Made by a program: the position numbers and the translations under genes. This document shows positions 1-6,243 of a stretch of DNA of 8,370 nt, one piece after another. This stretch comes from JBQLZQ01 sp052168355 (lineage in GTDB: Bacteria; Pseudomonadota; Alphaproteobacteria; DSM-16000; Inquilinaceae). Below the pieces are notes generated by a model that did no database searches, was not told where the DNA came from, and saw only the letters and a list, made by a program, of their open reading frames with translations. The stretch's first letter is position 1, and each line of letters starts with the position of its first letter. The stretch is taken from assembly GCA_052168355.1 (NCBI GenBank), contig JBQLZQ010000013.1, forward strand, positions 1 through 8,370, read 5' to 3'.

Positions 1-60
1 ATCTGGAGGTCCATCAATCACACATCAGCCCAATTTTGAATCCTGAATGTCGATTGAACC

Positions 61-125
61 TAGAGCAGGATCGCCTTGGGTGGAATCGCTTCGGCGATCC
101 CACCCAAGACGTGAATCCTACTCTA
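61..125 (+). repeat. Palindromic repeat unit 1 (REP/RIME-like)
   Basis: The ends TAGAGCAGGAT (61-71) and ATCCTACTCTA (115-125) are inverted copies with one mismatch. Inside them lies a strong hairpin: arms 76-89 and 94-107 pair at 13 of 14 positions around a TTCG tetraloop closed by C-G, an especially stable RNA loop. Unit 2 (135-199) has the same plan and, read on the opposite strand, similar sequence. Short palindromic intergenic repeats with TTTAGAGC/GCTCTAA ends are common in alphaproteobacteria; calling this one a REP/RIME-like element is inference. It encodes nothing visible. It could act as a processing or termination structure in RNA or as a protein-binding DNA palindrome. Confidence 0.75.
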
Positions 126-134
126 TTCATAGAG

Positions 135-199
135 TTAGAGAGCGATTCACGTCATTGGTGGAAGCGGGTCCGCTTCCACCAATGACGATCGCGCTCTAA
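135..199 (-). repeat. Palindromic repeat unit 2, inverted relative to unit 1
   Basis: The ends TTAGAGAGCGAT (135-146) and ATCGCGCTCTAA (188-199) are inverted copies with one mismatch. The core is a perfect 16-bp stem (151-166 with 171-186) around GGTC. Read on the minus strand, the unit starts TTTAGAGC-GC-GATCG, then TTGGTGG, and ends GACGTGAATC. Unit 1 on the plus strand starts TAGAGC-AG-GATCG, then TTGGGTGG, and ends GACGTGAATCC. The two are therefore diverged homologous copies in inverted orientation, 9 bp apart. Between them, GACGTGAATC (108-117) and GATTCACGTC (144-153) pair perfectly, so alternative folds exist. The right edge overlaps the stop codon of the small minus-strand ORF. Confidence 0.75.
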
Positions 200-309
200 A
201 CGCCTTCTTCGGTGCCCTTGCGGCGATCCTGAAGATCGACGATACGAGCCGCGGCCAGCAGCCCCACGACGATCAACACAGCCACCAAAGCCAGAACGCT
301 TGGGGTCAT
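196..309 (-). CDS. Small single-span membrane protein, 37 aa, unrecognised
   Basis: ATG at 309, TAG at 198-196, 37 residues. I do not recognise the family. Residues 4-21 form one unbroken hydrophobic stretch (SVLALVAVLIVVGLLAAA), long enough for one membrane span. It is followed by a charged tail with Arg22, Asp25, Asp28, Arg29, Arg30 and Lys31, then Glu34-Glu35. A hydrophobic helix followed by basic residues suggests a small anchored protein with a cytoplasmic tail. The next in-frame codons upstream run into a stop at 334-336 with no other start, so this ATG is forced. The ribosome site is weak (ACGGATC just before ATG). A good -10 box lies about 80 bp upstream. The stop codon is made by the edge of repeat unit 2. 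It could be a chance ORF, but the membrane pattern and the gene-sized gap between the repeats and mlrC favour a real mini-gene. Confidence 0.5.
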   Translation of the reverse strand: MTPSVLALVAVLIVVGLLAAARIVDLQDRRKGTEEGV

Positions 310-391
310 GATCCGTCTATGCGCCCCACCCGGTCACCATCCGAGCGGTTCCTGCGCCCTCCAATCGATGACATAAGCTTAAAATACAATC

Positions 392-418
392 ATTATACAG
401 TTTGGCAACGCAATCAAG
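392..418 (-). promoter_or_regulatory. Candidate promoter for the 37-aa ORF
   Basis: On the minus strand a perfect TATAAT lies at 397-392, within an A+T-rich island (about 370-465) that contrasts with the G+C-rich flanks. Upstream, CTTGAT (418-413) resembles a -35 element but leaves only a 15-bp spacer; GGCTTG gives 17 bp but is a poorer match. A transcript would start near 385 and reach the ATG at 309 after about 75 nt. The -10 match is seen directly; promoter activity is inferred. Confidence 0.4.
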
Positions 419-496
419 CCATTACATGAAAGTATTGCAGAAAAAATTGAAAATTCTCTAAAGGAGGCGGGCGGATGGATCGTCGACCGGGGCCGG

Positions 497-1990
497 TCAG
501 GCGGTGCCCCCGGTGTCCAGACCGGCTTCCGGATCAAGGGGATAGATCGGCCGCCGCACCTTGGAAAAGGACAACGCCCCGTAGTCCGACGTGGTCACGC
601 CCTCGCCGCCGCACTCCACCACGTGACGGACCACGGGAAGGAAGCCGGCGCGCCAGTGCACGCGCGATTTTAGCATGATGAAGCGTTTGGCCGATGGCTC
701 CATACCCAGGCTGCGCAGGCAGCCGACATCCCAGGGTTCGTGGTGCCGTTCGATGATGACGATATCGACGCCGCCCACGCCCAGAACCACGGTCCGGCCC
801 ATGCTGACCCGAACCCCGGTATACATCGGTCCCTCGATGGTATAGCCGCCGTCCGAAACCAGCCTGACGGTACCGGTCACCGTCAGGGGCCGGCCCTTGA
901 GCCCAATGCTGGGCATGTCCATCTTGCCGCCGAGGTCCAGGGTGACCTCCGCCCCCACCCCGGCCGCGGCCAGTTCCGTCACCGCTTCCGGATCATGCAC
1001 GGCGAAGGCGACCGCGTCTTCGAGCTTCCGCGCCAGCATCTCCGCGATGACTGTCATCACGTCCTGGGTGCCGCCGGATCCGCAATTGTCGCAATGATCG
1101 AGCAAAAGGATCGGGCCATCGGCAAGATCCGTGGCCCGGGCGATGGCCGATGCCGCGTCTTCGCCGCGATAAACGAAATCCTGGCGCGCTTCCCACGCCC
1201 GGTCGAGGATGCCGGCGCACAGCGTGTCGGCCCGGCCGGTATCGCCGTCGGTTACCGTCACGACACTGAAGCCGGCATCGGCGATATCGGCGTGGGGGAA
1301 ACCGCCGAACACGGAAACGGCCAGCGCGCCCGCGGCCTCTGCTTGGCGCGCCGCCTCGATGAGGTCGGCCATCGGATATTCGGACGTCGCCTGGCGCATG
1401 ATGTGGGGCAGCATCGGCCGGTTGCCCCAGACCATGGCGGGCCGCGCCGTTCCCTTCACAGCGGCCAGGGCGATCCGGCCCGCCTGGGCACCGGTTTCGT
1501 ACATGTCGGTGTGGGGGTAGGTCTTGAAACCGACCACGACGGTGGCGTTGCTGACCAGCTTGTGGCTGAGGTTGGCGTGGAGATCCAGGGCGACGCCGAT
1601 GGGCGTTTTTGGCGCCAGCGCCCGCAGCCGGGCCACCAGCTCCCCCTCCCCGTCGTCCAGGGTCTGGGTCACCATGGCGCCGTGGAGATCGAGCAGGATC
1701 AGGTCGCAACCCTTGGCCACCTCGTCCTCGATGGCCTGTGCGAGAGCCTTGTAAGCAGTGTCTTCCACGGGACCGCTGGGCCACGCCTCGGCGGCGACCG
1801 GTGTGGCGATATCCGCCCCTTCCCGGCGCGCCAGATCGATAAAGGCGGCCATCGGCGTGGCCGTGCCCTGATAGGCTTCCAGCGCCGCCTGGCCCCACGC
1901 CGGGCCGCCATCGCCGAACCGCTCCAGCGGCGTGGGCACCGGCGAGAATGTATTGGTTTCGTGCTTCATCATGGCGATGACGACGCGCAT
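497..1990 (-). CDS. M81 family metallopeptidase (MlrC-like)
   Basis: A 497-residue protein matching the MlrC/M81 family in length and motif order. MlrC is the zinc peptidase of microcystin breakdown that cleaves the linear peptide; most homologues occur in bacteria that never meet microcystin, and their substrates are unknown, so a general peptide or amide hydrolase is the safe call. Motifs seen: HETNTFSP at 10-17 (family signature near the N-terminus), LDLHGAM at 100-106, DLHAN at 136-140, TYPHTDMYETG at 157-167, GFPHADI at 230-236, and DHCDNCGSGGTQD at 298-310. Asp136, His138 and His160 have the spacing of the expected zinc ligands. The C-terminal domain ends with the usual KSRVHWRAGF. There is no signal peptide, so it is cytoplasmic. 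The start at 1990 is chosen because AGGAG lies 5 nt upstream and the family motif begins at residue 10; a TTG at 2041 would add 17 unconserved residues. It is divergent from the nucleotidase gene. Confidence 0.9.
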   Translation of the reverse strand: MRVVIAMMKHETNTFSPVPTPLERFGDGGPAWGQAALEAYQGTATPMAAFIDLARREGADIATPVAAEAWPSGPVEDTAYKALAQAIEDEVAKGCDLILLDLHGAMVTQTLDDGEGELVARLRALAPKTPIGVALDLHANLSHKLVSNATVVVGFKTYPHTDMYETGAQAGRIALAAVKGTARPAMVWGNRPMLPHIMRQATSEYPMADLIEAARQAEAAGALAVSVFGGFPHADIADAGFSVVTVTDGDTGRADTLCAGILDRAWEARQDFVYRGEDAASAIARATDLADGPILLLDHCDNCGSGGTQDVMTVIAEMLARKLEDAVAFAVHDPEAVTELAAAGVGAEVTLDLGGKMDMPSIGLKGRPLTVTGTVRLVSDGGYTIEGPMYTGVRVSMGRTVVLGVGGVDIVIIERHHEPWDVGCLRSLGMEPSAKRFIMLKSRVHWRAGFLPVVRHVVECGGEGVTTSDYGALSFSKVRRPIYPLDPEAGLDTGGTA

Positions 1991-1995
1991 GGCGG

Positions 1996-2000
1996 CTCCT
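1996..2000 (-). promoter_or_regulatory. Ribosome binding site of the MlrC-like gene
   Basis: CTCCT on the plus strand reads AGGAG on the minus strand, 5 nt before the ATG at 1990. It decides the start in favour of 1990 over the in-frame TTG at 2041. Confidence 0.7.
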
Positions 2001-2004
2001 GGGA

Positions 2005-2019
2005 TCAGAGTTTGGCCAT
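2005..2019 (-). promoter_or_regulatory. Possible four-codon leader ORF before the MlrC-like gene
   Basis: On the minus strand AGGAGAAGGA directly precedes ATG GCC AAA CTC TGA (2019..2005, encoding MAKL). The stop lies 14 nt before the ATG of the main gene and just before its own AGGAG. The leader's ribosome site is longer than that of the main gene, though very close to its ATG. It may be a chance ATG, or a minimal upstream frame that tunes initiation by reinitiation. No transcript start is known, so it may not even be in the mRNA. Confidence 0.25.
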
Positions 2020-2166
2020 TCCTTCTCCTAGGATAATCCAAGCCGACGGATCGACGGTCACAAAAATGGGTGCCTACGGCCCGGCGCCTGTGGCACGGTT
2101 ACGGTAAGGGCGCACGGAAACAGGCCATCGGCCTTTCGGCGGCGCCGAGCAATAGGGAGGCATGAC

Positions 2167-3684
2167 ATGACCACACTGGTTCGTCTTTCCATCGCCGCGG
2201 CGGCGGCCTCCGTCTGTTTTTCCGCCGTTACGGCGGCCGAGGCCCAGTCGACCCGGCTGACGGTGCTGCACGTCAACGACATTTATGAAATCTCGCCCAT
2301 TGATGGGATCGGGGGCTTTGCCGAACTCATGACCCTGCTGGAACGCGAACGGGAGGCGGGTACGGAGACGGTGACCACGGTCGGCGGCGACTTTCTGTCG
2401 CCGTCGCTGCTCTCCAGCCTGACCCAGGGCGCCCACATGATCGATCTGTTCAACCAGATCGGCGTGGACTACGCGGTCTTTGGCAATCACGAGTTCGACT
2501 TCGGCCCGGAGGTGGCGGCGGCGCGGATCGCCGAATCGTCCTTTCCCTGGCTGGGCACCAATGTCCTGGGCACCGACGGCACGCCCTTCGGGGGCTCGGT
2601 GTCCACCGCGACGCGGGAGGTCGGCGACTACACGATCGGCTTCCTGGGGGTGCTGACCGAGGAAACCGACACTTTGTCGAGCCCCGGCGACGCCGTCACC
2701 TTCACTCCCGTTCAGGAGGCGGCGGCCGAAGCGGTTGCCAACCTCGAGGCGGAGGGCGCGGACGTGGTCATTGCCCTCACCCATCTGACCTTCGCCCAGG
2801 ACCGCGAACTGGCCCGCGCCGTATCCGGCATCGACCTGATCCTGGGCGGCCACGACCACGACCCGATCACCTTCGAGGAAAGCGGCACGCTGATCCACAA
2901 ATCGGGCAGCGACGGCCACTATCTGGGCGTCATCCACCTCGACATCTCCACCTCCGAGGGGCGCAGCGGTCCGGAAGTCGATGTCCTGCCGAGTTGGGCC
3001 ATGGTGACCACCGCCGGGGTCGAACCGCAGGCGGAAATCGCCGCCGTGGTCAAGCAGTACAACGACGAGCTGGACTCGGCTCTGAACATCGTCATCGGCC
3101 GCACGGCGGTCGAGCTGGACAGCCAGCGCTCATCGGTCCGGTCGCGGGAAACGGCCATGGGCAACCTGATCACCGATGCCCTGGTCGACGCGCTGGACGC
3201 CGATCTGGCCATCACCAATGGCGGCGGCATCCGCGGCGACAAGGTCTATGCCGCCGGGACGGAGCTGACCCGGCGCGATATCCTGACGGAGCTCCCCTTC
3301 GGGAATGTCGGCGTCCTGATCGAACTCAAGGGCAGCGACCTTCTGGCCGCCCTGGAAAACGGCGTCAGCCAGATCGAGGATGGCGGCGGACGGTTCCCGC
3401 AGGTGTCGGGGGTCAGCTTCACCTTCGATCCGGCGCAGCCTGTTGGGTCGCGCATCGTCGAGGCCAAGGTCGGCGACGCACCCGTCGATCCGGCGGCCAC
3501 CTATCGGGTGGCCACCAACGACTACATGTTCGGCGGCGGCGACGGCTATGCCGCCCTGGCCGCCGGCACGCCGATCATCGATGCCAGCGGGGCCAAGCTG
3601 ATGGCGTCGACCGTCATGGGTTACATCGAGGCCAAGGGCACGATCGAGCCCAAGATCGAGGGCCGCATCTCCCAGTCGGAGTAA
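2167..3684 (+). CDS. Secreted bifunctional metallophosphatase/5'-nucleotidase
   Basis: 505 residues, two-domain 5'-nucleotidase (UshA-like) architecture. These enzymes hydrolyse nucleotides or other phosphoesters outside the cytoplasm with two metal ions. Residues 1-26 are a signal peptide: Arg6, a hydrophobic run at 7-23, and probable cleavage after AEA26. Cys17 is not in a lipobox. Metallophosphatase motifs: LHVNDIYE (34-41), GGD (73-75), GNHEFDFG (106-113), THL with His206 (205-207), and GGHDHD (227-232). C-terminal substrate domain: ETAMGNLITDAL (328-339), NGGGIRGD (351-358), RFPQVSG (409-415), FGGGDGY (455-461). All metal-site motifs are present except that the usual Asp-x-His of motif I is Asp38-Ile-Tyr40, as in the subgroup related to Drosophila CG11883. 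GGGAGG lies 6 nt before ATG 2167. A second ATG at 2162 is out of frame. The natural substrate is not shown by the sequence. Confidence 0.9.
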   Translation: MTTLVRLSIAAAAASVCFSAVTAAEAQSTRLTVLHVNDIYEISPIDGIGGFAELMTLLEREREAGTETVTTVGGDFLSPSLLSSLTQGAHMIDLFNQIGVDYAVFGNHEFDFGPEVAAARIAESSFPWLGTNVLGTDGTPFGGSVSTATREVGDYTIGFLGVLTEETDTLSSPGDAVTFTPVQEAAAEAVANLEAEGADVVIALTHLTFAQDRELARAVSGIDLILGGHDHDPITFEESGTLIHKSGSDGHYLGVIHLDISTSEGRSGPEVDVLPSWAMVTTAGVEPQAEIAAVVKQYNDELDSALNIVIGRTAVELDSQRSSVRSRETAMGNLITDALVDALDADLAITNGGGIRGDKVYAAGTELTRRDILTELPFGNVGVLIELKGSDLLAALENGVSQIEDGGGRFPQVSGVSFTFDPAQPVGSRIVEAKVGDAPVDPAATYRVATNDYMFGGGDGYAALAAGTPIIDASGAKLMASTVMGYIEAKGTIEPKIEGRISQSE

Positions 3685-3694
3685 CCGATCAAAA

Positions 3695-3730
3695 GCGCCG
3701 CCTTCGCCCGTCATCAGGTGGGGGCGGCGC
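3695..3730 (+). repeat. Hairpin I between the nucleotidase and MATE genes
   Basis: GCGCCGCC (3695-3702) pairs perfectly with GGCGGCGC (3723-3730). In RNA the stem continues inward with 3703-3708 against 3717-3722, allowing three G-U pairs, giving 14 bp around an 8-nt loop. It starts 10 nt after the nucleotidase stop. No T-run follows on the plus strand, so it is not a standard intrinsic terminator for the upstream gene. It may be a mRNA 3'-end stabiliser, a weak terminator or an attenuator part. Confidence 0.5.
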
Positions 3731-3750
3731 CCTGGACGCTCCGGGCGAAG
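3702..3750 (+). repeat. Competing hairpin II next to the MATE start
   Basis: CTTCGCCCG (3702-3710) is the exact reverse complement of CGGGCGAAG (3742-3750), a 9-bp stem. Its left arm uses bases inside hairpin I, so the full hairpins exclude each other, or the outer stems could combine as a pseudoknot. Its right arm ends one base before the proposed GTG start at 3752 and covers the only purine-rich stretch there, so it would hide the start region. Pairing is seen; regulation is inferred. Confidence 0.4.
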
Positions 3751-3751
3751 C

Positions 3752-5155
3752 GTGGCACACCATGATAAGGCTGCCTTTGCGACAAACGGAGCCGTTCCCA
3801 CGCCCGTGCTGACATCCGTCCTTGGCGAACGCGCATGGCACCGCCGGGTTTGGCAGCTGGCCTTCCCGATGATGCTGTCGAACATCTCCACGCCGCTGCT
3901 GGGCATGGTGGACACGGCCGTTGTCGGCCATCTGGACCACGCCTACTACATCGGCGCGGTGGCCGTGGGGTCGATCGTCTTCAGTTTTCTGTTCTGGGGG
4001 TTCGGGTTCCTGCGCATGGGCACCACCGCCCTGACCGCGCAGGCCCTGGGGGCCGAGGACGGCGACGAGGTGCGGGCGACCCTGGCCCGGGCGTTGGCGC
4101 TGGCCGCCCTTTTGGGTCTGCTCCTGATCGGGCTGCAGGCGCCCATCGGGATCGGCGCCTTTGGCCTGTTGGACGCCAGCGCCGATGTCGAGCGCTATGC
4201 CCGCCTCTATTTCGAAATCCGGATCTGGGGCGCTCCCGCGGCCCTGGGCAACTACGTGATCCTGGGCTGGCTTCTCGGCACCCAGCGTCCGGTCCACGCC
4301 CTGGCGCTGCAGCTGCTGCTCAACGGCCTCAACATCGTCCTCAACCTGGCTCTGGTGCTGGGCCTGGGCTACGGCGTCGCCGGGGTGGCCCTGGCCACCG
4401 CCCTGTCGGAGGGCGTGGCCCTGGCGGTCGGGCTGCTGCTGGTGGCCCGGATCCTGCGCGGGTTGGGAGGAACCTGGCAACCCGGCCTGATCCTGGATTG
4501 GCCGTCGCTGCGGCGCCTGATGCAGGTCAACCGCGACATCTTCCTGCGGACTCTCTGTCTGGTCGCGGCCTTTGCCTGGTTCACCAACCGGGGGGCGGCC
4601 ATGGGCGATGTCATCCTTGCCGCTAACGCCGTGTTGATGAATTTCCAACTTTTTATGAGTTACGCTCTGGATGGTTTCGCCCATGCGGCGGAATCCCTGG
4701 TCGGCGGCACGGTCGGAGCCAAGGATCGCAAGGGCTTGAGCCAGGTGGTCAGGGCATCGACGATCTGGGCCGCAATCGTCGCATCGGTCTTTGCCCTGGC
4801 CTACCTGGCTGGTGGTGGGGTTCTGATCGATATCTTGACCGGGATCGAATCGGTGCGGCAGGAAGCGCGGCGATACCTGCCCTGGAATGTGCTGCTGCCG
4901 CTGATTTCGGTGTGGAGTTTTCAATTTGATGGAATTTTTATCGGAGCGACGCGGACAGGTGCCATGCGCAACGCCATGATCGTATCCTTGGCGGCGTTTC
5001 TGGCCGCGGCCTGGTTGTTTGTGCCGGCCCTCGGCAATCACGGGCTGTGGCTGGCGTTTGCCCTGTTCATGGCCATGCGCGGAGTGACCCTGGCCCTGGC
5101 CTATCCCGGCCTGCTGCGATCGGTCCCATCCGGTCCGTCCGAGAGACCGGCATGA
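3752..5155 (+). CDS. MATE family efflux transporter (DinF-like)
   Basis: 467 residues, nearly all hydrophobic segments, fitting the 12-helix MATE antiporters of the inner membrane that expel drugs or metabolites using Na+ or H+ gradients. The first helix carries LAFPMMLSNISTPLLGMVD (36-54) followed by TAVVGHL, with Asp54 in the conserved position. The second half shows NRDIFLRTLCL, YALDGFAHAAESLVG and FDGIFIGATR, all typical of the DinF branch. The substrate cannot be told. The start is GTG 3752, with a weak ribosome site; GTG 3806 (residue 19) is a possible alternative, since the first ~24 residues precede the conserved part. It follows the nucleotidase by 67 bp in the same direction and may share its transcript. 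Its stop codon overlaps the ATG of the phospholipase gene, a sign of coupled translation. Confidence 0.9.
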   Translation: MAHHDKAAFATNGAVPTPVLTSVLGERAWHRRVWQLAFPMMLSNISTPLLGMVDTAVVGHLDHAYYIGAVAVGSIVFSFLFWGFGFLRMGTTALTAQALGAEDGDEVRATLARALALAALLGLLLIGLQAPIGIGAFGLLDASADVERYARLYFEIRIWGAPAALGNYVILGWLLGTQRPVHALALQLLLNGLNIVLNLALVLGLGYGVAGVALATALSEGVALAVGLLLVARILRGLGGTWQPGLILDWPSLRRLMQVNRDIFLRTLCLVAAFAWFTNRGAAMGDVILAANAVLMNFQLFMSYALDGFAHAAESLVGGTVGAKDRKGLSQVVRASTIWAAIVASVFALAYLAGGGVLIDILTGIESVRQEARRYLPWNVLLPLISVWSFQFDGIFIGATRTGAMRNAMIVSLAAFLAAAWLFVPALGNHGLWLAFALFMAMRGVTLALAYPGLLRSVPSGPSERPA

Positions 5156-6225
5156 AGCACCACGATCCCCGTCCCAAATTGGGACTGGCGCTGGGCGGCG
5201 GGGCCGCCCGCGGCTGGGCCCATATCGGCGTTTTGCGCACCCTGCAAAAGGCGGGGATCGAACCCGATATCGTGGCAGGCACGTCCATCGGCGCCCTGGT
5301 CGGCGGCTGCTACCTGGCCGACAAGCTGGACGATTTGGAGCTTTGGGCGCGATCGCTGAACCGGCTGCGACTGGCCACCTATCTTGATTTCCGGGTGCGC
5401 CAGCCCGGGCTCATCGGCGGCGAGCGGCTGGCCAAGCTGATGAATCGGCATCTGGGAGAGTTTCGGGTCGAGACCCTGCCCCGGCCCTTTACGACCGTGG
5501 CGACCGACCTGGTCACCGGCCACGAAGTGTGGCTGACGGAAGGGCCGCTCGTCGACATGATCCGGGCGTCCTTTGCGCTGCCCGGCGTGTTCCCGCCGAT
5601 GACGCTGGGACAGCGGCTGTTGATCGACGGCGCGCTCGTCAACCCGGTGCCGGTTTCGGTCTGCCGGGCCCGTGGCGCCCACATGGTCATCGCCGTAAAC
5701 CTTCAAGGCGACATCATCGGCAAGGCCAAGGCCCCCGGCCAGAACTACCAGACCGTGGCGGGGTTCGACCTGCTGGACCTGATGACGGCGCAAGAGCAGG
5801 AACGCGGCATGGCCGCGGGCTTCGGTGGCCTGGTCAAGCGGGTGTTCCGGCGTGACCAGGATACCCCGAGCATCTTCGGGGTCATGATGTCGGCGCTGGG
5901 GATCATTCTCGACCGGGTGACCCGCAGCCGGCTGGCCGGCGACCCTCCCGACGTTCACATCGCTCCCCTGATCGGCCATGTCGGCATGGCCGAATTCGGC
6001 CGGGCGGAGGAACTGATCGCCATCGGCGCCGCCGCCGCCGAGGCCGCGCTTCCGGAAATCCGTGCCGCCATGGCGGTGTTCGGAATTCCCCTCAACGGAC
6101 ACGCCGACAGCGTGGCGCCGCCACCGCCAGCCCTCGCGGCGAAAGCGGAGCCGCCCAAGCGAGACCGCCTCAGCCCCGCCCGCAGGCTGGTTCAGAGACG
6201 TCGCAAAAAGGATCGGTCCGCATAG
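5152..6225 (+). CDS. Patatin-like phospholipase (RssA type)
   Basis: 357 residues. Patatin-like enzymes are Ser-Asp dyad lipid acyl hydrolases. Seen: the glycine-rich oxyanion loop GGGAARG (15-21), nucleophile motif GTSIG (43-47, Ser45), RASFALPGVFPP (138-149), and DGA (159-161, Asp159). All catalytic parts are present. There is no signal peptide or clear membrane span, so it should be cytoplasmic or peripheral. After residue ~320 comes a low-complexity Pro/Ala tail ending in a strongly basic segment (Arg344-Arg345 and a run of Arg and Lys at 349-353), which could bind membranes or nucleic acid and is not part of the catalytic core. The ATG shares ATGA with the MATE stop, so it is probably translated from the same mRNA; the start is supported by the conserved region beginning at residue 10. 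An in-frame start at 5047 would lie deep within the MATE gene. The lipid substrate is unknown. Confidence 0.88.
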   Translation: MKHHDPRPKLGLALGGGAARGWAHIGVLRTLQKAGIEPDIVAGTSIGALVGGCYLADKLDDLELWARSLNRLRLATYLDFRVRQPGLIGGERLAKLMNRHLGEFRVETLPRPFTTVATDLVTGHEVWLTEGPLVDMIRASFALPGVFPPMTLGQRLLIDGALVNPVPVSVCRARGAHMVIAVNLQGDIIGKAKAPGQNYQTVAGFDLLDLMTAQEQERGMAAGFGGLVKRVFRRDQDTPSIFGVMMSALGIILDRVTRSRLAGDPPDVHIAPLIGHVGMAEFGRAEELIAIGAAAAEAALPEIRAAMAVFGIPLNGHADSVAPPPPALAAKAEPPKRDRLSPARRLVQRRRKKDRSA

Positions 6226-6241
6226 GGCCCGACCGACCGAT
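6205..6241 (-). terminator. Intrinsic terminator of the diguanylate cyclase gene
   Basis: On the minus strand ATCGGTC (6241-6235) and GACCGAT (6218-6212) form a 7-bp stem around a 16-nt loop, followed by CC and TTTTT (6209-6205). It begins 2 nt after the TGA at 6244. The T-run is the complement of Lys codons at the end of the phospholipase gene, so the terminator lies mostly inside the convergent coding region. On the plus strand no T-run follows. The stem is short and the loop large, hence moderate confidence. Confidence 0.55.
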
Positions 6242-6243
6242 GG

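Noticed and set aside
61..199. CRISPR array or IS element in the repeat region
   Set aside because: Units are inverted palindromes without regular spacers, and no transposase frame is present.
317..340. Seven-codon frame (ATG 340 to TAG 317, minus strand) just before the 37-aa ORF
   Set aside because: Poorly spaced ribosome site and too short to judge. Not enough to call a leader peptide.
402..420. TTGGCA (402-407) as a sigma-54 or sigma-70 promoter element on the plus strand
   Set aside because: No TTGC at the -12 spacing for sigma-54 and no acceptable -10 at 16-18 bp for sigma-70.
485..498. GACCGG-GG-CCGGTC hairpin at the mlrC stop as a terminator
   Set aside because: Only 6 bp with a 2-nt loop, and no T-run directly after it on the minus strand. 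The A/T-rich stretch at 440-460 is too far away.
1991..2041. TTG start at 2041 for the MlrC-like protein
   Set aside because: The extra 17 residues lie before the family N-terminal motif, and AGGAG sits exactly before the ATG at 1990.
740..2107. 455-codon open frame on the plus strand across the MlrC-like gene
   Set aside because: It lies antisense to a clear M81 protein with intact motifs. Its product is His/Gly/Arg-rich with no recognisable domain, as expected from the mirror of a G+C-biased gene.
2074..2937. 287-codon open frame on the minus strand inside the nucleotidase gene
   Set aside because: Antisense shadow of a gene whose signal peptide and all family motifs are on the plus strand.
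3689..5041. 450-codon open frame on the minus strand across the MATE gene
   Set aside because: Gln/Pro/His/Gly-rich shadow of a transmembrane protein. No ribosome site or domain.
5047..5151. Longer phospholipase starting at 5047
   Set aside because: It would overlap the MATE gene by over 100 bp and add residues of shadow composition. The ATGA overlap at 5152 is the usual operon arrangement.
5101..6102. 333-codon open frame on the minus strand across the phospholipase gene
   Set aside because: Shadow frame with typical Gln/His/Gly-rich composition. The plus-strand frame has the catalytic Ser and Asp motifs.
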